A stretch of DNA of 64,000 nucleotides. Source: Flaveria trinervia (lineage: Eukaryota > Streptophyta > Magnoliopsida > Asterales > Asteraceae). A program made the translations under genes and the position numbers. The DNA lies in the NCBI GenBank assembly GCA_025506515.1, contig CM046442.1, positions 115,164,162 to 115,228,161 of the forward strand, in the 5' to 3' direction. Below are positions 22,019 to 36,518 of this stretch, one piece after another. How positions within the stretch are numbered: position 1 is the stretch's first letter; each line of letters opens with the position of its first letter. The notes under the pieces were generated by a model. That model searched no databases and was not told the DNA's origin. It was given only the letters and a program-made list of their open reading frames with translations.

Positions 22019-23494
22019 TGTTAGGAGCATGCTAGTATGATCATGGATGAATTCTAAGGTGGTAGAACATGGTAATTTGGTTGTATGTGATGCTGGGGTA
22101 ATCATGAATGATATTTAGACATTTATGATCATGTATGATTTGGATGTTGATTAGTAGTAGGACATCATGTTTGGGACTGGAAATTGATTATTGTGGTGTA
22201 TGCTGGATGTAATGAATATGATTGTGATCATTATACACGCGTGCGAATTTGAGGCCCCTACTTAGTAGGATTGCCAGGGTTTAGGATGTGAAGTCGTGAG
22301 TGGCTTCACATGGCATGTGGTGAGTGGTTTGATCTTTGTGTGACATGTTAGTTGTGTGATAACTAGTGGATATGTTAATGTTCTAGATTCGCATGACTGG
22401 TATGATACTTGGTTGTATGATGATTTAAGTGATACACCTGGATAATATAGCATACATATGATCTATTTGAATGTTAACTATGTATGATATATGTGAATGA
22501 TTACTTGAATGGTTTACAACACATAAAGTCACCAACGGGTCAAACGGGTCAACTAGGTCAAACCTGTCTGTTTGTTTGAAATCTTGAGTCCTTGGTTGTA
22601 GTATACTTAGGGTTTCACATGTTCTTTGATTACACGTACTCATGCACTTATATGATCTAGGTAACCTCTGAAGGTTGTCTTTCTATTCTGTTTGTCAAGG
22701 TCAAACTCTAAGTATCTATACGCATATCAGGTGACTTCATGCCCCACTCTTTATTTAATCTCTTTTGGGGGAGATAGCATACTGGTAAATCATAAACGCT
22801 TTATATATTCAAGTTGTGTATAATATTATATAGTGTTGATATCATGGAAAAGTCCTCACACTTTCGAATTGTTAATATTGAATAGCGGGAAAATTTGGGT
22901 AGTACTACTGGGTCGGACGAGCCCCACCTATGTGACTCGAGGTCATCCGGGTCCAAGTTGTCCTAATAAACATTGTCACGACCTGTTAAGTCGTGACAGG
23001 AGGCAACAACGCAACACAGTCAGCTTCAATTGCGAAATCACTATGAAATAATATTTTGTTGTTAATGGACTAGCTATCTGTTACAATGCACTACTTTTAT
23101 ATCTCTATTATTAAACTGTTTATGTTTGAATATCTCTTGAACTCACCAACCATTGTGTTGACATTTTAGTATGCTATTCTCAGGTCATTAGCTTGCTTGC
23201 CATAGGAGCACTGCATGGTTCACTTGCATTCTAAGACTCGGTTCCCAAGACATTTTTAGTATTTTAATGATTATTGTTACTCTTTTGGGTTGGCACATGT
23301 TTTGCCATGGTTATACTTTTATTTCTTTGGTTGTTTTCAAAACGCTTCCGCACAGTTTAAAGTTTGTACTTTGGTTGATTTTATTTAAATTATGGCATAT
23401 AGAGTCTTCTGAGTCTGAGTAAGTATGACTGTGATCCTGGTTTGTTCACATGCCTCGCGGTAAAACTCCGCAAATGGATTTTGAGGGTGTGACA
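22019..23494 (+). mobile_element. B-family LTR, 5' truncated
   Basis: The segment aligns, inverted, with 37290 down to 36519 and 29279 to 28733. Shared landmarks are TGTTAGGAGCATGCTAGTATG, GACTTCACATCC-type sequence near 22290, the TGGGTCGGACGAGCCCCACC region near 22910 and the end TTTTGAGGGTGTGACA. The first kilobase or more of the LTR is missing; remnant C abuts instead. No initiator-tRNA PBS follows its end. Confidence 0.85.
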
Positions 23495-23496
23495 CG

Positions 23497-23625
23497 GCAC
23501 TTCAGATTGCTATAGCTCCTACTCCTGCAGCAGACCCTGAGGATGAGGATCCCGAAGAGGAACCCAAGGAGGAGGAACCGGTGGAGATGGAGGATGACAG
23601 TGATAGGTCAGATGTTGTCGATTGA
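23497..23625 (+). other. Short acidic open frame between LTR B and gag
   Basis: The frame reads IAIAPTPAADPEDEDPEEEP then KEEEPVEMEDDSDRSDVVD and a stop. It begins at the LTR edge without a start codon, so it looks like the tail of a longer ORF. About a third of it is Glu/Asp. I do not recognise the parent protein; acidic tails occur in some gypsy polyproteins. Confidence 0.4.
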
Positions 23626-23894
23626 CTTTCTTTATATGACTTAGACTATGTAGTGTTTTTCTTTTTGAAACCTATGTAGGAAGGGTTGTTTCCCCACACG
23701 AACGATAAACTTAAATTTTGACATTGATAAATACATTGTGACTCATTTACAATTTATTTACTTTGGTTATCATTTTTGTTATGAATGTTGTGGTTGTGAT
23801 GATTTATTATTTCTTTTATTTACTGTTTACTGTGCTTTAATGAGAAATGTGTTTGATGTTTCTCATTATTGTATTGTGATGTAAAGTGAAAATA

Positions 23895-25064
23895 ATGGAC
23901 GCCCGTGGACGTGGACGTGGACGTGGCCGTGGACGTGGCCGTGGACGCGGACGTGGACGTGGCACTGGAGAACATGACTCCTGCAGAATTAGCTGCTCTA
24001 ATTAATGAGCATGTTCAGGAGGTAGTGGCTACTGCCCACGCGGGTCAGCCAACAGGTAAACAATGATAGAAAGATAAATATGATATCCTTCATAACTGTA
24101 TGGGATGTTTGATTAATGTGTGTTGTGTTAAAACAGGACCACCGTTGTGTACCTACAAGTCCTTTATGGACTGTAAACCACACACCTACAGCAGTACTGA
24201 GGGTGCTATAGGGCTTGTACAATGGTTCGAGAAGACTGAGTCTGTCTTCTCCAAATGCAACTGTCCACCTGCTGATCAAATGAAGTATGCCACCGGGACT
24301 TTAGAGGGTGCTGCTCTATCTTGGTGGAACGCGCAAGTCTAGATACTAGGACAAGCGATGGTGAATGGACTTCCATGGGATGAGTTCAAAACAATGATGA
24401 CTGAGGAGTACTGTCCTTGCAATGAAGTGCAGAAGTTAGAGATGGAGTTCTGGCAATTGAAGATGCAGGGCTTGGAAATCGAGGCCTACACCACCAGAAC
24501 CCATGAACTAGCAACTTTGTGCCCGGGAACGGTGAATGAGGTGCATAAGAGGGTGGAGCATTACATACGGGGACTAGTACTCGAAATCCAAAGTATGGTA
24601 ACTACTTCCAACCCAACCACAATTCAGCAAGCCATCCAGTTAGCTCATAAGCTAACTGACCAAGCCGTGGAGCAAGGACGTCTACCCAAGCGGGGCGCTG
24701 TGGCAAGTGTGCCCGACAACAAAAGAAAGTGGGATAATGCCAACAACACCAAAGCATCATCATGTTCTAGCAGTCAACCTCAACCTCAACAGCAACAACA
24801 CCAGCGCAGCAACGGAGGTTCGACAATAACCGTAACTTCAACCAAACGGCTGCAAATAATCAAGGACCTAGTGGTTATGGTGGTAGACATCCGAAGTGCA
24901 CTCGGTGTAATTACCATCATGTGGGAATGTGTGATAACTTCAAGTGTCAACGCTGTGGAAAAATTGGACATGCTGCTAAGGATTGTCGTGGTGAACTGGT
25001 AAGGAGGCCACAAAAACCTCAAGAAACTCCAATGATCGGTGGTAGTATAATATTTCATCATATA
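23895..25064 (+). pseudogene. B-element gag with RG-rich N-terminus and zinc knuckle
   Basis: The ATG at 23895 opens MDARGRGRGRGRG, encoded by GGACGT hexamers, then after a frame change NMTPAELAALINEHVQEVV. A GT-AG-bounded 81-base interval (24056-24136) separates this from PLCTYKSFMDCKPHTYS and the retrotransposon gag domain: AIGLVQWFEKTESVF, GAALSWWNAQV (in-frame stop next), LPWDEFKTMMTEEYCP, HYIRGLVLEIQSMV. Near 24900-25000, in another frame, a CX2CX4HX4C knuckle reads CQRCGKIGHAAKDC. This is Ty3/gypsy Gag, which forms the particle and binds RNA. Protease and RT are missing; the element is cut off at about 25064. Confidence 0.82.
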
Positions 25065-26659
25065 AATTAATTAACTTAATATGTACCATATACAAAACTA
25101 TTTATAAACAACATGTTAAACAGTAAGATGTAAAGGTGGGAACACACACACATGTTAATAAGGGAATGATGACTTTACAGGCACTCATAGCTAAACAATT
25201 ACAATACAAGCTAAAACACCCTGTTTTTCATTACTTTTGCATTTTACAGTAGGCATTTTTTTGTTAGCTTTCCGTATATTAATACATTATGCTATAGAAA
25301 ATGTTAATAATATGATATGTACTGTATGACTTAACCTAAAATATTAACAACACATATATAAGTGAATCCAAATATAAGATGCAGATATATACACAAGTTA
25401 AGTTTATCAGGATGGATGCTTCTAATCTTTCATATTTGTTAAGAAAGAGTATCTAATGTGTTCATGTTTAAATGTTTTTCATTGTAGAGATTGTAACCAA
25501 TGAAGGAAACTACAAACTTTAGATCAGCATTGTGAAACCAATTATCTAATTATAATGCATTCTAGTCGTAATAACCAGTTTTTTAGTGCTATAAAACAAT
25601 GAAAGGTGTATGTCATAATACAATTACAATAAAACACAATTATAGTAAGGCTCTAAAACAACTTGTGCTTATATAATTGAACCTCATTCATAATAAATAG
25701 TTAAAGGATACATTTGCAGATAGTAGAATCAATTGGGTTGCAAGTCCAACATATTTTAAATCCACGAAATTGTCAGAAAAAATCAAAAAACTTGATCAAA
25801 GGTAAGTCAAAATAGAGATAAAGTAATAGAAGTGATATAATTTGTAAGAATTATAAAGAAGTTCATAACAATAGACTTAATAGATGATAATCACAATATG
25901 TATCATGCTTGCATCCAAACTTCAGCATATAATCTAGACATTAAGATTATGAATCATTTAGTGTATAAAATTTTCGAAATCGAGTACCTGGTAGAAGATC
26001 CACTACTTATTCTTTGAGCAGACGACTCGTGGATACAAGCAATAGGTCGTAAAGGTGGGATCGTCAACAAATATGAATCAATGAACATATATATAATCGA
26101 TTTTTTGGTTCGTCTATAAAGTAAGACAGATTCGAAATCATTCCAAAATGAAAAGGTTTCAATGAATTTCGCTAGAAACACAATCACCGCACAAAATCTT
26201 TCCATACAAGATGAAGAGCTTCCAAATTACTATTGATTTTCCATATCCAAGCGACTGTAATATGGAAAGATATCATTGTTATTGAAAATGATTCAGAGAA
26301 TTTCTCTAGAAACACACAAGAATGAGCTATTCGATTGATCTGTTTTGAACTAAATTGAGAAGAGATCTGTTTTTTGATATAATTTATGGCTTTTATTTCA
26401 TTTCCCTAAATGTGTGTATTTTTCTAATGGTAATTATATTTAGGGGAAATATAATATGAAAACATAAAAACATACAATTTATTATAATATCTACATTAAT
26501 TAATCTTAATGCAGCCTACGACATATATCAAATTCAATTTCTCTTTTTAATACTAAAATATTTTAAATAATTAAAAATAGGATTTAGGTAGAGTCTTTAA
26601 AAAACAAAAATAAAATATGAACAATAATACCCCTTTTAAAATTGTTAGCATTTAAAAAT
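25065..26659. other. AT-rich intergenic sequence
   Basis: No recognisable transposon domain or gene. One minus-strand open stretch (26205-25954, 83 residues) has neither family motifs nor flanking exons that I can read. Sequence grades into AAT/AAC-rich low complexity from about 26655. Confidence 0.5.
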
Positions 26660-28732
<2,073 letters not shown>

Positions 28733-29279
28733 TGTCACACCCTCAAAATCCACGTGCGGAGTTTTACCGCGAGGCGTGTGAACAAAGTGAACCCATGTAG
28801 TGAAGATGTCTTGAAGACCGAGTCTTAGAATGCAAGTGAACCCATGTAGTGCTCCTAAAGGCAAGCAAGCTAATGACCTGAGAATAACATACTAAAATGT
28901 CAACACAATGGGAGGTGAGTTCAAGAGTGATATTCAAACATAAACTGTTTAATAATAGAGATATAGAAGTAGTGCATTGTAAAAGATAGCTAGTCCATTA
29001 ACATTAAATATTAACTCATAGTGATTTCGCAATTGAAGTTGACTGTGTTACATTGTTGCCTCCTGTCATGACTTAACAGGTCGTGACAATGTTCAATAGG
29101 ACAAATTGCACCCGGTTGACCTCGAGTCACACAGGTGGGGCTCGTCAGACCCAGTAGTACTACCCAAATTTTCCCACTACTCAATATTAACAATTCAAAA
29201 GTGTGAGGACTTTTCCATGATATCAACACTATATTAATATTATACACAACTTGAATATATAAAGCTTTTATTGTTTACC
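28733..29279 (-). mobile_element. B solo LTR, 3' part (left of nested G-NA)
   Basis: On the minus strand this is the LTR end (TTTTGAGGGTGTGACA at 28733), collinear with 22780-23494. It breaks at 29279 where G-NA begins and resumes at 36519 or 36524. The preceding array bases are ATGAC, matching ATGAC at 38680-38684. Confidence 0.85.
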
Positions 29280-31451
29280 TGTAAGGCCCCATTCCCGGGC
29301 ACCTTACAACTTGTGGTTCATCGCACATAAAACATTAGAAAACATACATTAATTTTTCAGCGGAATTTAAAACATTGATTAATAACTAAAAACATGTCAA
29401 TTACAACATCTGTTTTCATCTCAAAATACAAGACAAGTCAAAATACGGATGCCAGCCTCAAAATGCTCCCAGTAGCTTATGCATCCATGCTTGCAACTCC
29501 TCAGCATCAACATATACCTGCCAACTATCATGCATACAAAACTCAGCGACGCTGAGTGAGTTCTAGTTTTAATAATAAAATACTTTTCTCTGGAAAAACC
29601 GTCCTTTCAAAATATACTATACTATAATATACAACCGTTTGTGATTATGCATCATACGTACATACAGATAATAACATTATTATCTTTGTCATTACGTTCG
29701 TTAACTTGTTCATTCAACGTATTACATTATCGTTCACTTCTCTTTCTAGATCCGGTCAGACTTTACCCTCTTCGTGGCACTCAGCCACGATTAGTGAGGT
29801 CGAATGACAAGGATCCTGTTCTGTACTTTATTACGATAATTCATTTACGTTCATTCATACTTCGTTCTTTCATACATTATCTTTCGTTCATTACTCATTA
29901 TTACTCGAATCTTGTCTCATGCAATATTCCCGACTCATGCTCGAAAGCTGATGCTGTGCCGGGGCCTGCACACAAACCCCCGACTCATGTTCGAAGACTA
30001 ACACAACATCGGGATACGTGACAAAGATCCCATACGAGTCAATCACATTGATTGAACTCTATCCGAGTCTGTTGCAACACAAAGTCGCTCACCTCATTAT
30101 CTCGTCTCATGCAATGTCCCCGACTTATGTCCGAAGACTGATATTGTGCCGGGGTTTGACAAACAAACCCCCGGCTCATGTTCGAAGACTGACACAGTAC
30201 TGGGATACGCGACACGGATCTCATCATCCGTCACTTTCGTCATATGCAATACTCCCGACTCATGTCCGAAGACTGATACTGTGCCGGGGCCTGCTCACAA
30301 ACCCCCGACTCATGTCCGAAGATGACACAGTACGGGAGTACGCAATCTGTATCCTGTCTCATGCAATACCCCCGGCTCATGTCCGAAGACTGATACTGTG
30401 CCGGGGTCTGACACACAAACCCCCGACTCATGTCCGAAGACTGACACAGTACCGGGATACGCGACAAGGACCTCTTCGAGTCTGTTGCGACACAGAGTCG
30501 CTCACCTCATACATATGCTTGCAAGCCATTCAATACTTTCTCTTTTATTCATTTATTCATTCATGCATGCATTCATTCATTACGTTCCTCTTTCATTATC
30601 TTCCACTTTACGTTATAATATTTCCATTACATTCATTAACGTTCCATGCAAAGCCAAGGGAAGACATACATATATAATAAGGAACACCACATAAACATAA
30701 ACGTACACCATCACAACTTGGATGGTCACCCATTGGGCGCATGGGCCACCCCTTGGGTGCATGGCCGCATTCAGGCGTATGGACCACTGTTCATGTTCGT
30801 CTGAACCATTCTGAAATGTTTTCTATGTTACCAATTTCACCCGATTCTCATTCTAAGCATACCCAAACACAGATCTAACATACTAAGGGACCTAAGCATG
30901 CTAATCATCATCTCTAACCCATAAGCCAACACTAACATACATACATACATACAACATTCGGACATAAAGCTGTAAATCCACGGTTTCTTTAAAAATGTTT
31001 ACTTAGTATGCATAATAGCCCCAAATCAGTTGAAAATCCGTAAAAGAGGGATTCTAGAAACTCACCTTTAGCAGCTTTTGAGAAACACTCTTCCCGTTCA
31101 AGACCCACTTCGATTCAGCTCTTTGAATCCCCAAAGTAAACTCTAAACAACCGAAACTTCGGTCAAGAACTCAATATTCAATTGAAACCGAGCTCAAAGA
31201 AGAGAAGACTTATTTTTTTCAGTTTCTTCTTCCTCCTTCTCTCTCTAGAACTGAGAGTCTCTCTCTCTCTTCTACTCTTCAGCCGTGAAGAAAAGATGAA
31301 GAAGAAATAATGGGCACCCATGCCCTTAAATCCTTAAAATAATAGAAGTGTACTTTTTACATTTTTCCCCTTCCACTTTTTTGCAAAATCTCTATTCTTT
31401 CCATTAACTTTTCTTTTCCTTCCGTTTAAATAGAAAATTCAGGGTGTTACA
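29280..31451 (-). mobile_element. G-NA 3' LTR
   Basis: The minus strand runs from TGTAACACCC (31451) to GGGGCCTTACA (29280), 2172 bp. It is the partner of 33929-36518 and is preceded on its strand by a polypurine tract. It contains the GGACATGAGTCGGGGG minisatellite (29920-30480). It lacks about 430 bases of the GGGCGCATGG region present in the 5' LTR. Confidence 0.92.
29920..30480 (-). repeat. CCCGACTCATGTCCGAAGACTG minisatellite, G-NA 3' LTR
   Basis: About ten units of roughly 45 to 55 bases have cores CGACTCATGTCCGAAGACTG and GTGCCGGGGCCTG. Matching arrays are at 34555-35130 and, opposite strand, 552-830. The ORFs covering it are repeat translations. Confidence 0.88.
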
Positions 31452-31475
31452 AGTCTATCCCCCTTAAAGAGGTTT
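31452..31475 (-). other. G-NA polypurine tract
   Basis: On the minus strand TTTAAGGGGGATAGACT directly precedes the LTR start. GACGAAACC just upstream is the usual context at the end of gypsy coding regions. Confidence 0.8.
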
Positions 31476-32400
31476 CGTCCCAAAACCTGTCGCTTCTCGA
31501 ACAGTTACGGGTAACACTGTCTCACCTTTTCTTTGATCTTGTATTTAAGCTCAGATCCCTTTAGGCTTCACTGCACCCGCACAAGTAAAACCATCATCCT
31601 CCTTAGTCTATTCTCTCTTTCTTATTAGTAGTGGTCACCAGTTACTCCTCGTGTTTAAATACTCTGTCCATCTCAGTATTCTCTAGTAGCATGATCATAT
31701 CCTCATCGGTTGAGCTCTTTCTTAGACGAGATGCATGGAACATCATATGAGTTCCACTTAACTCATCAGGGGGCTCCATTCGATGTGTCATTTCTCCTAC
31801 TTAAGCAACAACTAGGAATGACCCTCTACACTTTAATATTAGCTTTACTTGATTTCAAATCAAGCAATCCACTCTCCTGGTCGAAGCCTTCCTCATACTT
31901 CATTATCGTAGGTCGTCACCGAACTCCAGTTATTCACGGTTGATCAATCCACCTTCTTGCAACACTTGGGGTTTGAGTCATAGACTACTGATCAACTCAC
32001 CTGGAGCTGCATGTCTACCTACCTATGTCTGTCTTGAACAGCCTAGCAGAACAAGCGCTCTCTCTCAATTCAATCACGCAATCCTCCAGGGCATTAGGTA
32101 ACCTGGTAGACTTACTATAGCAATTCTTACATCAAAGGGCTCATCGATCTTCCTACCCCTAACGTGCAACATCACAGAAAGTGGAGACAACAAAACTACT
32201 ACTAGCATCACAATTAAAGCATAGATGCATAAATCTAAACTTGCAAGAACGTACCTGACGTTACCTCGGAGTCTGACCTAGCCTCCTCCCGGTCATAGCG
32301 AAGGCTCTAGCCCTCACCCTCTGTTCTCCTTCCTCGTACCAAAACGTCCTACCTTCGATTTCCTGCAGTCTCTGCTCATGTGTCCTGTCTTGCCACAGTC
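31476..32400 (-). pseudogene. G-NA protease remnant; RT, RNase H and integrase deleted
   Basis: Downstream of gag the minus strand reads a second zinc knuckle CGKTGHMSRDC near 32390, then EEARSDSEVTSGTF, a typical gag/protease border. A corrupted protease follows with DASSSFV where DSGATHSF-like residues are expected (about 32200). After about 32000 only stop-rich sequence remains before the polypurine tract. RT, RNase H and integrase should occupy some 3 kb here and are absent. The element is therefore non-autonomous and needed enzymes in trans if it moved in this form. Confidence 0.65.
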
Positions 32401-33557
32401 GTATCATTTAGCCACTTGACAGTCCCTCGCTCTGTGGCCCTCCTTTCCACGCTGGAAACAAACATTCAGTCCCCACTTGCACTCCCCGTCATGGCCTCTG
32501 CCACACTTGTTGCAAATCTCTCCTTTTCTTTCCATTCTCTCCCGATCATCGTCTCTCGACGCCGTACCTCCATACCCAAATCCACCATCATTGTCTCTCC
32601 TTCCTTTCCTCTTCTTAACATAAGCTCGCTCCTCCCCTTCGTCTGTCATCACCATCGCCTCCCGCTCGTCATACAATCTTCCCGCCAGGTCAACTGCCGA
32701 CCTAAACATGCTCGGTCAGGCGGCGATCATGTGCCTACGGATGTCCCTCGGCAATCCCTGAATGTACCTCTTGATTTTTCGCGAAAGAGGTGTCACCTGA
32801 TCCAGCACCAGACGTGCCATCTCGTTGAACTCGTGGTGTACTGTTGATGTGTCAGGGTTCCCGCCTCCAGTTGCAGGAATTCCCTTTCAACTTTATCCAT
32901 CTCATGATGAGGACAGAATTCCTCAATCACTAGCTTCTTCAACTCCGACCATCTTATCCTTCCAATGGCTCTGCTACCCTCAGCTCGGACTATATTGTCC
33001 CACCAGCACAGAGCCGAGTCCACAAAAGAATGGGCAGCAAACTTTACTTTCTAATCCTCCCGGCACTCGCTGATATTCAATACCACTTCCATCTCTCTCA
33101 CCCATCGGTGAGCAGCAGCAGCAGTGCTGTTTCCATCAAAAGTTGGGGGCTTGCATCATTGAAACGCCCCACAATTACAGCCTCGTGCCGCCTCCGGCGC
33201 ATGATCTTCCTCTTCATCCTCTTTGTCATTGAACAAAATCATTTCAGCCTCGGGTCGTCTCCTTTCGCCCGAAGGTCTACCCCCTTCCTGTCTCCCCTCG
33301 TCTCTAACAGCCTTCATAACTTTGGTCACCATAGACGGTAGGATCATCTGGATGACCTGATGCACTTCCTCCCTAACTACCTCTCTCATCGAGGCTCTCT
33401 GATTAGCATTCTCATCACCGTCCTCCTGATGAGGAGTCTCGGGTCCCTCACGGGCTGCTCCTTCAGCCCTAGACCTTCCTCTTGTGACCCGTGGTTCAGC
33501 ACCACGTCCACCACCACCTCCACCTCATGAAGCTTTCGAAGATCTGCCGCCAACCAT
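32401..33557 (-). pseudogene. G-NA gag, Ty3/gypsy type
   Basis: The likely ATG ends at 33557 (MVGGRSSKAS), with an in-frame stop soon after. Next, ASMREVVREEVHQVIQMILP (from about 33395) and DEEEDHAPEAARG lead into the gag domain: TAAAHRWVREMEVVLNISE, SFVDSALCWWDNIVRAE (33030), IRWSELKKLVIEEFCPHHEM and EREFLQLEAGTLTHQQY. The tail has KKRKGRRDNDGG and a zinc-knuckle segment GLNVCFQRGKEGHRARDC (32440). Frame changes occur near 33155, 32790 and 32700. Gag encapsidates element RNA. It is broken by several indels. Confidence 0.82.
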
Positions 33558-33912
33558 CTTCTAACACACTATAAGATTCAAACACTAACGTGGTCATTCA
33601 AGGTAACACTCAGTTTATGTCAAGTATATAAGTCCCTAATTACAGTGGCCAGTTATGATTAGCCACTTACTTTACTCTTCATACCCCAAGCATTTCCTAT
33701 CCCACTACATCATATCTAAATCTACACATTAGCACACAAGCCACATAACATGCGCACTAATGCCGGTTAACATTAACTTACATAAAACGTTTTCATAAAA
33801 ACCTTTACCTGCAGTCACGTAGCTACTAGGACTGGCATCCCTTTTCCTTTTAGTCCTATTCTCAGTTTAAGATTAGGTTTTTCAAAATATTTACCCAATT
33901 CACTTAAACTTT

Positions 33913-33927
33913 TGCTCTGATACCAAC
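33913..33927 (-). other. G-NA primer-binding site
   Basis: On the minus strand TTGGTATCAGAGCAA follows the 5' LTR end two bases downstream. Initiator methionine tRNA type. Confidence 0.88.
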
Positions 33928-34554
33928 TTGTAAGGCCCCATTCCCGGGCACTTTACATCTGGTGGTTCATCGCACATAAAACATTAGAAAACATACATTA
34001 ATTTTGCAGCGGAATTTAAAACTTGATTAATAACTAAAAACATGTCAATTACAACATCTGTTTTCATCTCAAAATACAAGACATGTCAAAATACGGATGC
34101 CACCTCAAAATACTCCCAGTAGCTTATGCATCCATGCCTGCAACTCCTTAGCATCAACATATACCTACCAACTATCATGCATACAAAAGTCAGCGACGCT
34201 GAGTGAATTCTAGTTTTAATAATAAAATACTTTTCTCTGGAAAAACCATTCTTTCAAAACATACTATACTATACAACCGTTCGTGATCATGTATCATACG
34301 TACATACAGATAATAACATTATTATCTTCGTCATTACGTTTGTTAACTTGTTCATTCAACGTATTACATTATCATTCACTTCTCTTTCTAGATCCGGTTA
34401 CACTTTACCCTCTTCGTGGCACTCAGCCACTATTACTAAGGTCGAATGTCAAGGATCCTGTTCTGTACTTTATTACGATAATTCATTTACACTCATTTTA
34501 TACTTCGTTCTTTCATACATTATCTTTCGTTCATTACTCATTATTACTCGAATC

Positions 34555-35130
34555 TTGTCTCATGCAATATCCCCGACTCATGCTCGAAAGCTGATGTTGT
34601 GCCGAGGCCTGCTTACAAACCCCCGACTCATGTCCAAAGACTGACATAGCATCAGGATACGTGACAAAGATCCCATACGAGTCAATCACAGGGATTGAAC
34701 TCCATCGGAGTTTGTTGCAACACATAGTCGCTCACCTCATTATCTCGTCTCATTCAATATCCCCGACTCATGTCCGAAGACTAATACTGTGCCGGGGTCT
34801 GACAAACAAACCCCCGGCTCATGTCCGAAGACTGACACAGTACCAGGATACACGACACGGATCTCATCATCCATCACTTTTGTCATATGAAATACTCCCG
34901 ACTCATGTCCGAAGACTGATACTATGCCGGGGCCTGCTCACAAACCCACGACTCATGTCCGAAGACTGACACAGTACCGGAGTACGCAATTTGTATCCTG
35001 TCTCATGCAATACCCCCGACTCATGTCCGAAGACTGATACTATGCCGGGGCCTGACACACAAACCCCCGACTCATGTCCGAAGACTGACACAGTACCGGA
35101 TACGCGACAAGGACCTCTTTCGAGTCTGTT
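34555..35130 (-). repeat. CCCGACTCATGTCCGAAGACTG minisatellite, G-NA 5' LTR
   Basis: Same array as at 29920-30480, with similar copy number and matching order of variant units. The two arrays are thus paired LTR copies, not independent expansions. Confidence 0.88.
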
Positions 35131-35479
35131 GCGACACAGAGTCACTCACCTCATACATATGCTTGCAAGCCATTCAATACTTTCTCTTTTATTCATTTAT
35201 TCATTCATGCCTGCATTCATTTATTACGTTCCTCTTTTCATTATCTTCCACTTTACGTTACATAATATTTCCATTACATTCATTAACGTTCCATGCAAAG
35301 CCAAGGGAAGACATACATATATAATAAGGAACACACATAAACATAAACATACACCATCACCAATAATGGCAAATCATACATGCATAACACACATCAAACA
35401 TAAGCCATATCATCATAACCAGGCTTATTTCTCCATATTACCCCTTAAAATCCACTTAGAAAACCTCAAGTCCAATTGG

Positions 35480-35855
35480 GCGCATGGGTCCTTCCAGGCG
35501 CATTGGCATAAAAATTCTAAGTATAAAACAGTCTGGGCGCATGGGCACTCTTTGGGCACTTTTGCCCTGATTAGGCGCATCAACACTTAACATTTTAACA
35601 CTCTGGGCGCATGACACAATTCAGGCGTATGGGTCATCTCTGCTGGGTGCATGGCCAGCTATTTTAGGCGCATGGTCATCTACTGGGTGCTGGTCAGCAG
35701 TTTAGGCGCATGGGCCTTCCTGCTGGGCGCATGGCCAGCAACTTGGATGCCTGGTCAATTACTGGGCGCATGGGCCTCCCCTTTGGGCGCATGGGTCACC
35801 CCTTTGGGTGCATGGGCCACCCCCTTGGCGCATGGCCAGCAATTCAGGCGCATGG
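35480..35855 (-). repeat. GGGCGCATGGSC minisatellite present in only one LTR
   Basis: About eighteen GGGCGCATGG or AGGCGCATGG words are spaced 15 to 30 bases apart. The 3' LTR keeps only a handful at 30730-30785. It is the inverted equivalent of 7190-7580. Confidence 0.85.
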
Positions 35856-36518
35856 ACCACTGTTCATGTTCGTCTGAACCATTCTGAAATGTTTTCTATG
35901 TTACCAATTTCACCCAATTCTCATTCTAAGCATACCCAAACACAGATCTAACATACTAAGGGCACCTAAGCATGCTAATCATCATCTCTAACCCATAAGC
36001 CAACACTAAAACATACATACATACAACATTCGGACATAAAGCTGTAAATCCACGGTTTCTTTAAAAACGTTTACTTAGTATGCATAATAGCCCCAAATCA
36101 GTTGAAAATCTGTAAAAGAGGGGTTCTAGAAACTCACCTTTAGCAGCTTTTGAGTAACACTCTTCCTGTTCAAGACCCACTTCGATTCATCTCTTTGAAT
36201 CCTGAAAGTAAACTCTAAACAACCGGAACTTTGGTCAAGAACTCAATATTCAACTGAAACCGAGCTCAAAGAAGAGAAGACTTACCTTTATCAGCTTCTT
36301 CTTCCTCCTTCTCTCTCTAGAACCGAGAGTCTCTCTCTCTTCTTCTTTTCAGTCGTGAAGAAAAGATGAAGAAGAAATAATGGCACCCATGCCCTTAAAT
36401 CCTTAAAATAATAGAAGTGTACTTTGTACACTTTTTCCCCTTCCACTTTTGCAAAGTTTCTATTCTTTCCATTTACTTTTCTTTTCCTTCCATTTTATAG
36501 AAAATTCAGGGTGTTACA

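Larger units (their letters stand above)
33929..36518 (-). mobile_element. G-NA 5' LTR
   Basis: The minus strand runs from TGTAACACCC (36518) to GGGGCCTTACA (33929), 2590 bp. The 5-bp flanks of the whole element are TTACC (29275-29279) and TTAGT (36519-36523). After removal the B LTR reads through in agreement with the copy at 22770-22790. ORFs inside it are LTR sequence. Confidence 0.92.

Noticed and set aside
25954..26205. 83-residue minus-strand ORF as a host gene exon
   Set aside because: No family motif, no credible flanking exon, and surrounded by AT-rich sequence; retained only as part of an intergenic entry.
29641..30694. ORFs of 98 to 219 residues with CRGLTHKPPTHVRRLTQY repeats, also 34283-35590
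   Set aside because: They cover the LTR minisatellite of G-NA, are not conserved in frame between the two LTRs and show no domain.
32380..33341. Plus-strand ORFs of 82 to 155 residues
   Set aside because: They are antisense shadows of the minus-strand G-NA gag, which has recognisable gag and zinc-knuckle motifs.
35480..35855. Regularly spaced short repeats resembling a CRISPR array
   Set aside because: Spacing is irregular, the spacers are themselves related, and the context is a plant LTR.
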